From contig JBKDZR010000082.1 in assembly GCA_047971485.1 (NCBI GenBank), forward strand, positions 1 through 18,638: DNA of 18,638 nt, given 5' to 3'. The translations under genes were made by a program, and so were the position numbers. Origin of the DNA: JBKDZR01 sp047971485. GTDB lineage: Bacteria > Pseudomonadota > Alphaproteobacteria > Rhodobacterales > Rhodobacteraceae. The notes beneath the pieces are model-generated. The model was not told where the DNA came from. It saw nothing but the letters and a program-made list of their open reading frames with translations, and searched no databases. Positions 14,208 to 18,638 of this stretch are shown in pieces (within the stretch, counting starts at the first letter, position 1; every line of letters begins with the position of its first letter).

Positions 14208-15335
14208 ATGGCGCCCAGACGAACCGAACCCATGGGGGTGGTCCCGGCGCGGGACTCGTCCCCCTGCGGGTTCCCCCGTGGGAACGATCTTTATGCGGCG
14301 CTCGACCTTGGGACGAATTCCTGCCGCATGCTGATCGCCCGGCCGGATGGCCGTCGATTGCAAGTGATCGACAGCTTTTCCAAGGCCGTACAACTGGGCG
14401 CCGGGCTGGACAGCACGGGGGCCTTGTCGCGTGTCTCCATGCGGCGCACGGTGCAGGCGCTGCATGTCTGTCGTCGCAAGCTGGAACAGCACCGGGTGGG
14501 GCGGATGCGGCTGGTCGCCACCGAGGCTTGCCGGCGCGCGCGCAACGGGCGGGACTTTGTCGATCAGGTGCGGCGTGAAACCGGCCTGCGGCTTGAGGTG
14601 ATCACCCCCGAAGAAGAGGCCCGGCTGGCGGTGGTCAGTTGCGGGCCGCTGGTGCATCGCAGTGCCGAGCAGTTGCTGGTTGTCGATATCGGCGGCGGCT
14701 CGACGGAACTGGTCTGGATCGACCTCAGCCAGGTGGCCCCGGATGAGCGCTCGGCGGCGATCCTGGCGATGCATGCCCAGGGCTTTTCCCAGGGCGGCGG
14801 CGGCGCCGAGGTGGTGGACTGGATCTCGGTTCCACTGGGTGTGGCGACGCTGCGCGACCGGTTTTCCGATGTCGAGGACGATGCCGGGCGCTTCGCTTTG
14901 ATGAGTTGGTTCTTCGAGGAAAGCCTGGCCGATTTCACCCCGTGTGCCGTGACCCCCCGCCGCAGCGGGTTCCAGATCGTTGGCACGTCGGGGACGGTAA
15001 CCACCGTGGCCGCGTCGCATCTGGGGTTGCGGCGCTATGACAGGCGGCAGGTGGACGGCCTGGAACTGACCACGGATCAGATTGACGACGTGATCCGCGA
15101 ATATCTGCGTTTGGGCCCGGTGGGGCGGCGGACCGATCCGCGCATCGGGCGGGATCGGCATACGCTGATCATGTCCGGTGCGGCGATCCTGCAGGCGTTG
15201 TTGCGTCTGTGGCCGACGGATCGCTTGTCCGTGGCGGACCGGGGGCTGCGCGAAGGGCTGCTTTATGCACAGATGAGCGCCGATGGCATGATCGTGCCGG
15301 ACAGGCCGGCAATAGGATCGGGTGAGGTACATTAG
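14208..15335 (+). CDS. Ppx/GppA family phosphatase (exopolyphosphatase / pppGpp phosphohydrolase)
   Basis: This cytosolic 375-aa protein belongs to the ASKHA-fold Ppx/GppA family, which removes terminal phosphate from polyphosphate and/or pppGpp. Marks are the phosphate-1 motif ALDLGTNSCRML (31-42), TEACRRARN (105-113), TPEEEARL (133-140) with the likely catalytic Glu, and the phosphate-2 motif DIGGGSTEL (160-168). At this length it corresponds to the shorter form without the extra C-terminal domains of the E. coli enzymes. ATG 14208 has GGAGGG seven bases upstream; an in-frame ATG at 14193 overlaps that ribosome site. The N-terminal 25 residues are poorly conserved in look. Its stop lies 1 bp before the rlmE start, so the two are co-transcribed. 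I cannot decide between Ppx and GppA activity. Confidence 0.88.
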   Translation: MAPRRTEPMGVVPARDSSPCGFPRGNDLYAALDLGTNSCRMLIARPDGRRLQVIDSFSKAVQLGAGLDSTGALSRVSMRRTVQALHVCRRKLEQHRVGRMRLVATEACRRARNGRDFVDQVRRETGLRLEVITPEEEARLAVVSCGPLVHRSAEQLLVVDIGGGSTELVWIDLSQVAPDERSAAILAMHAQGFSQGGGGAEVVDWISVPLGVATLRDRFSDVEDDAGRFALMSWFFEESLADFTPCAVTPRRSGFQIVGTSGTVTTVAASHLGLRRYDRRQVDGLELTTDQIDDVIREYLRLGPVGRRTDPRIGRDRHTLIMSGAAILQALLRLWPTDRLSVADRGLREGLLYAQMSADGMIVPDRPAIGSGEVH

Positions 15336-15336
15336 G

Positions 15337-16065
15337 ATGACGCGGGACGGAACCAGCGGACGTGGTTCAAGCGGACGGGGGCGGCGCGATCTGACCGTCA
15401 AGGTCAAGACGGCGCGGGGGCGCAAGCTGTCCTCGAAGTTGTGGCTGGAGCGGCAGTTGAACGATCCCTACGTGCAGCGCGCCAAGGCCGATGGCTATCG
15501 GGGGCGGGCGGCTTACAAGATCCTTGAACTGGATGACCGTTATCGCTTTCTGGTGCCGGGGGCGCGGGTTGTTGATCTGGGCTGCGCGCCGGGCGGCTGG
15601 TGTCAGGTGGCTGTGCCCCGGGTCAACGCCTTGGCGACAAATCGAGGCAAGGCGGTGGGGCGGGTGATCGGGCTGGACCTGAAAGAGGTGGAACCGATTG
15701 CCGGCGCGGAGTTGCATGTGCTGGATTTCCTGTCCGAGGGCGCCGACGATCAGGTCAAGGTCTGGTTGGGCGGGCGGGCCGATGTAGTCATGTCGGACAT
15801 GGCCGCGTCCAGTTCCGGGCACAAGCAGACGGATCACCTGCGCATCATCGCCCTGTGTGAGGCGGCTGCGGAACTGGCCTTCGATGTGCTGGAAGAGGGG
15901 GGGACCTTTGTTGCCAAGGTGTTGGCGGGGGGCGCGGAAACCGGTCTTCAGACCCTGTTGAAACAGCGCTTTGACAAGGTGGCCAATGTCAAACCGCCGG
16001 CCAGCCGGTCCGACAGTTCCGAGAAATTCGTGGTGGCCCAAGGATTTCGCGGGGCCAAGGCCTGA
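15337..16065 (+). CDS. rlmE: 23S rRNA (uridine-2'-O-)-methyltransferase RlmE (FtsJ/RrmJ)
   Basis: RlmE methylates the 2'-O of U2552 in the 23S rRNA A-loop of the 50S subunit, using S-adenosylmethionine. The 242-aa protein has a basic, Gly/Arg-rich N-terminal tail (about 1-33), the SAM-binding motif DLGCAPGGW (80-88), and a full K-D-K-E catalytic set by position: Lys61 (AAYKILE), Asp154 (VMSDMAAS), Lys194 (FVAKVLAGG) and Glu229 (SSEKFVV). It is longer than the E. coli enzyme (209 aa), mainly through the N-terminal tail. ATG 15337 begins one base after the ppx/gppA stop, with GAGG nine bases upstream. A GTG at 15322 in the same frame is possible but less likely. Confidence 0.95.
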   Translation: MTRDGTSGRGSSGRGRRDLTVKVKTARGRKLSSKLWLERQLNDPYVQRAKADGYRGRAAYKILELDDRYRFLVPGARVVDLGCAPGGWCQVAVPRVNALATNRGKAVGRVIGLDLKEVEPIAGAELHVLDFLSEGADDQVKVWLGGRADVVMSDMAASSSGHKQTDHLRIIALCEAAAELAFDVLEEGGTFVAKVLAGGAETGLQTLLKQRFDKVANVKPPASRSDSSEKFVVAQGFRGAKA

Positions 16066-16073
16066 CCCTTGGC
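16054..16073 (+). terminator. Short hairpin spanning the rlmE stop codon
   Basis: GCCAAGG (16054-16060) pairs with CCTTGGC (16067-16073) around a 6-nt loop that contains the rlmE stop. A moderately T-rich stretch (GTTGTCCTTT) follows a few bases later, but there is no clean T-run. It may be a weak terminator. Confidence 0.3.
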
Positions 16074-16158
16074 TGGGCGTTGTCCTTTGGGGGAATGGTC
16101 CGGCGATAGAGACGGATGTGTGATGTGGCCTCTGTGCGAAGGGCCAGTTTGAGGCCTT

Positions 16159-16360
16159 GTTGACGCTTCCCCTTATGCGCGGGACAAGGCCGAAGGCCGC
16201 CGCGCATCGCCGGGCCGCCCCCCGGCACGGCCATTGGCTGCCGCATGCGCGCACCTTGAAGGGAAGATGTACATGGCCGCCATAAAGCGCACCCGATCCG
16301 GTCTGGGATCGCCGCACCGCGGCCCGTCGACGCGCGGCTTGCTCTGCTGGTGGCAATGAC
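16159..16360 (+). repeat. Intergenic repeat family, decayed copy B
   Basis: This copy lies in the 435-bp space between convergent rlmE and metG and has the same orientation as copy A. Recognisable blocks are GCGGGACAAG-CCGAAGG near 16179-16196, a GGGC-GCCC-C-GG stretch just after, GGCCGCCATAAA-CGC near 16275-16290, and GCGGCTTGCTCTGCTGGTGGC near 16334-16354. The middle is scrambled, and the frame seen in copies A and C is broken. The flank at 16149-16164 also carries TTGAGGCCTTGTTGAC, which in copy C is the opposite end, so the two ends may be inverted repeats or two copies may be nested. Apart from this, a 13-bp direct repeat at 16449-16478 and the rlmE hairpin, I see nothing in 16066-16500. 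Confidence 0.6.
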
Positions 16361-16448
16361 AGCTTTGTCCCAAAACTGCCGTTTTCAACAGTTCAGCCCT
16401 ATTATGCCTTGCTCCGAAACCCCACCAGGCTTGTCCCTGGGGGGAAGA

Positions 16449-16478
16449 TCAGAACATATCGAAGGTCAGAACATATCG
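16449..16478 (+). repeat. Tandem pair of a 13-bp direct repeat
   Basis: TCAGAACATATCG occurs at 16449-16461 and again at 16466-16478, a 17-bp period, just past the metG stop on its 3' side. The A/T-rich unit stands out from the GC-rich surroundings. Its role is unknown. The GAAC cores are 13 bp apart, which does not fit the N7-spaced alphaproteobacterial LexA site. Confidence 0.5.
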
Positions 16479-16500
16479 GACGTCCATCATATGCTATATC

Positions 16501-18216
16501 TTATCCGCGCCCGGCGTAATGGGCCTTCCAGTCGGCGCATTCCTCATCGCTGATCTTGCGGAACAGCACATCGGGCACGGTGAAGGCGTGGCCGGCATCC
16601 AGCCGGGTCAGGGCTGCGGGGACATCCTCGGGCCAGTCCAGCCGATCCAGCCCCATCGCATCGCGCAGGGTTGCCGCAGCCGTGGGGATGAAGGGCTCTG
16701 ACAGGGCGGCGTAGAAGGGGATCATGTTCAGCGCCAGGCGGATCACGGCGGCCGCGCCCTCGGGATCTGTCTTGAACCGGGTCCAGGGGGCGGCGCTTTG
16801 CAGATACTCGTTGCCCGCCACCCAGATCGCGCGCAGCTCCATCGCCGCCTTGCGGATATCCATGGCATCCATATGGGCCTGATAGGTGGCGGTGCGCTCG
16901 GCCAGATCAGCGATCAGCGCAGATTCGTGCGGGCCGGTGGTGCCGCCCTCGGGCAGGGCCTCGCCGTATTTCGAACGGCAGAACTTGGTCACCCGGCTGA
17001 CGAAATTGCCCAGAACATCGGCCAGATCCTTGTTCACCGAGGCCTGGAAGTTTTCCCAGGTGAATTCACTGTCGGAATTCTCGGGCGCATGGCTGAGCAG
17101 CCACCACCGCCAGTAATCCGAGGGCAGGATGTCCAGCGCCTGATCCATGAAGATGCCGCGCCCCTGGCTGGTCGAGAACTGGCCGCCATCATAGTTCAGG
17201 TAGTTGAAGGACTTGATGTAATCGACCAGTTTCCAGGGCTCGCCCGATCCCATCATCGTTGCCGGGAAGCTGAGGGTGTGGAAGGGCACGTTATCCTTGC
17301 CCATGAATTCCACATAGCGCACATCCTCGGCGCCCATGTCGGTGCGCCACCAGCGCTGCCACGCGGTATCGGGCTTGCCGTTGGCTTCGGCCCATTCGGC
17401 GGCGCAGGCGATGTATTCGATCGGCGCGTCGAACCACACGTAGAAGACCTTGCCCTCCATGCCTGGCCAGTCGGCCTCGCCTTTCTTCACCGGGATGCCC
17501 CAGTCCAGATCCCGGGTGATGCCGCGATCCTGCAGCCCATCGCCATCGTTCAGCCATTTCCGCGCGATCGAGGTGGTCAGGATCGGCCAGTCTGCCTTGC
17601 TGTCGATCCAGGCGTTCAGCTGGTCGCGCATGGCCGATTGGCGCAGATAGAGGTGCTTGGTTTCCCGCACCTCCAGATCTGTGCTGCCGCTGATGGCGGA
17701 ACGGGGGTTGATCAGGTCGGTTGGGTCAAGTTGCTTGGTGCAGTTCTCACACTGATCGCCCCGGGCCTTGTCATAGCCGCAGTTCGGGCAGGTGCCCTCA
17801 ATGTAGCGGTCGGGCAGGAAGCGGCCATCGGCATGGGAATAGACCTGCTTTTCACTGACCTCGCGGACCAGCCCGGCCTCGGCCAGACGGCCGGCCAGAT
17901 GCTGGGTCAGGCGATGGTTCTGGGGGCTGGAAGAGCGCCCGTAATGATCGAAGGACAGGCTAAAGCCACGGGCCAGATCGGCCTGCACGTCATGCATTTC
18001 GGCACAATATTCGGCCACGGGCTTGCCGGCCTTCTTGGCGGCCAGTTCAGCCGGTGTACCATGTTCATCCGTGGCGCAGAGGAACAGCACCTCATGGGCG
18101 CGGGCGCGCATGTAGCGGGCGTAAAGATCGGCCGGCAACTGGCTGCCCACCAGATTGCCCAGGTGCTTGATCCCGTTGATATAGGGAAGTGCCGAGGTGA
18201 TGAGTATGCGCGCCAT
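16501..18216 (-). CDS. metG: Methionyl-tRNA synthetase (MetRS)
   Basis: This cytosolic class I synthetase charges initiator and elongator tRNA-Met. The 571-aa protein has the HIGH-type motif HLGN (18-21) after SALPYING, ATDEHGTPAE (48-57), a four-cysteine zinc knuckle (Cys143, 146, 156, 159), and the KMSKS-type motif FSTSQ (347-351). An anticodon-binding helical domain follows. The length shows the form without the C-terminal dimerisation domain of E. coli MetG. ATG 18216 starts exactly at the conserved MARILITSALPY and has AGGCAGG upstream; the 17-codon extension upstream is unlikely. It converges with rlmE. Copy C of the repeat begins about 195 bp upstream, and 18217-18410 shows no gene and no promoter I would trust. 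Confidence 0.97.
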   Translation of the reverse strand: MARILITSALPYINGIKHLGNLVGSQLPADLYARYMRARAHEVLFLCATDEHGTPAELAAKKAGKPVAEYCAEMHDVQADLARGFSLSFDHYGRSSSPQNHRLTQHLAGRLAEAGLVREVSEKQVYSHADGRFLPDRYIEGTCPNCGYDKARGDQCENCTKQLDPTDLINPRSAISGSTDLEVRETKHLYLRQSAMRDQLNAWIDSKADWPILTTSIARKWLNDGDGLQDRGITRDLDWGIPVKKGEADWPGMEGKVFYVWFDAPIEYIACAAEWAEANGKPDTAWQRWWRTDMGAEDVRYVEFMGKDNVPFHTLSFPATMMGSGEPWKLVDYIKSFNYLNYDGGQFSTSQGRGIFMDQALDILPSDYWRWWLLSHAPENSDSEFTWENFQASVNKDLADVLGNFVSRVTKFCRSKYGEALPEGGTTGPHESALIADLAERTATYQAHMDAMDIRKAAMELRAIWVAGNEYLQSAAPWTRFKTDPEGAAAVIRLALNMIPFYAALSEPFIPTAAATLRDAMGLDRLDWPEDVPAALTRLDAGHAFTVPDVLFRKISDEECADWKAHYAGRG

Positions 18217-18410
18217 GGGCCTGCCTTTTTCGCCGAACCCGCCCCGTTTAGACCAGCGTGGGGCCAAGGGCCAGAGGTGCCTTGAGGGGGCGTGGAAAAC
18301 GATTTGGCTGTCATCGGCTATGTTTTGACGCTGTGGCCTTTGATGACTGCGTTTGAATTGCCGTTTGATATTTGATGGCCCCGGAGGAAGATCTGTTTTT
18401 CATTCAGGTG

Positions 18411-18638
18411 AATGGCCGCTTTGAGGCCTTGTTGACCGTTGCCACCATCAGAGCCAGCCGCGCCAGCGTCGGACCGGGGGCTGGCGCATCTGCCCTATGA
18501 ACGGCGCGATTTATGGTAGCCGTGGTAGCGGAACCTTTAAGCGTTGCACTGTCTTCAGCCAGAGCGCCAGACCGGTGGGCCGCCCCAGTGATGGCGCGGC
18601 GCCCGTTCCGGGCTTGTCCCGCGCCGAGGGGATAAACG
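18411..18638 (-). repeat. Intergenic repeat family, copy C, runs to the window edge
   Basis: The reverse complement of this stretch aligns with copy A (131-358), with small gaps and substitutions, including identical blocks GGCGCGGGACAAGCCC, ATCACTGGGGCGGCCCACCG and GCGCCAGCCCCCGGTCCG. Similarity still holds at the last base, so the element probably continues beyond the window. On its minus strand a frame ending PTLARLALMVATVNKAS-KRPFT matches the frame in copy A, but without an upstream start codon. Copies A and C face opposite ways about 18 kb apart. Confidence 0.8.

Noticed and set aside
14187..15425. Minus-strand frame of 412 codons opposite ppx/gppA
   Set aside because: Composition is that of an antisense shadow, while the plus-strand frame has ordered Ppx/GppA motifs.
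16452..16472. SOS (LexA) box from the two GAAC cores
   Set aside because: The cores are 13 bp apart rather than the 7 bp of the alphaproteobacterial direct-repeat LexA site, and no SOS gene is adjacent.
16798..18285. Long plus-strand frame of 495 codons opposite metG
   Set aside because: Antisense shadow of metG with no recognisable domain; the MetRS motifs are unambiguous on the minus strand.
1..18638. CRISPR array, insertion sequence or prophage
   Set aside because: No regularly spaced repeats, no transposase, integrase or phage-like genes were seen on either strand.

Overview
The window looks like chromosome of a Rhodobacterales/Rhodobacteraceae-type alphaproteobacterium. The DNA is GC-rich with strong G/C bias at third codon positions. 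Starts are preceded by GGAGG-like ribosome sites. The housekeeping proteins (TyrS, AnmK, RlmE, MetG) read as alphaproteobacterial versions. This is inference from sequence character; no 16S rRNA or phylogeny is available here.

Layout. Positions 1-400 hold no confident gene: a coding-like scrap at the left edge and an intergenic repeat (copy A). tyrS (-) and anmK (+) diverge from a 51-bp gap. A hairpin plus T-run closes anmK and lies between it and the convergent xanthine/uric acid-type NCS2 permease (-), which carries a foldable 54-nt leader. From 4635 to 13854 is one apparent accessory catabolic locus. On the minus strand it runs: two-subunit 2-hydroxyacyl-CoA dehydratase-like (HGD-D) genes, a class III CoA-transferase, a three-gene TRAP transporter and two cytochromes P450, with a divergent MarR-type regulator on the plus strand. 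Then come tRNA-Gly(CCC) (-), ppx/gppA-rlmE (+), repeat copy B, metG (-), and repeat copy C running off the right edge in opposite orientation to A.

The central locus is the most interesting part. Its genes are tightly packed, with ATGA overlaps between the two dehydratase-like genes and between the two P450 genes, a 25-bp overlap of TRAP-M with the first P450, and a 1-bp gap between TRAP-Q and TRAP-M. The only two perfect GTTCA-N5-TGAAC palindromes I found lie just upstream of its two minus-strand transcription units, one of them between the regulator and the first dehydratase-like gene. That makes one MarR regulon the simplest reading. The inferred logic is: import a small molecule through the TRAP system, activate it to a CoA thioester, then act on it with HGD-D-like and P450 enzymes. 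Several components depart from their families by eye: both P450s lack the I-helix acid-alcohol pair, the HGD-D proteins lack most expected cluster cysteines and no activator gene is present, and the TRAP binding protein lacks the usual carboxylate-binding arginine. The substrate is unknown.

A second theme is a repeat family of roughly 230 bp (copies A, B, C). A and C are close and inverted relative to each other about 18 kb apart; B is decayed. All lie beside aminoacyl-tRNA synthetase genes, but only in intergenic space.
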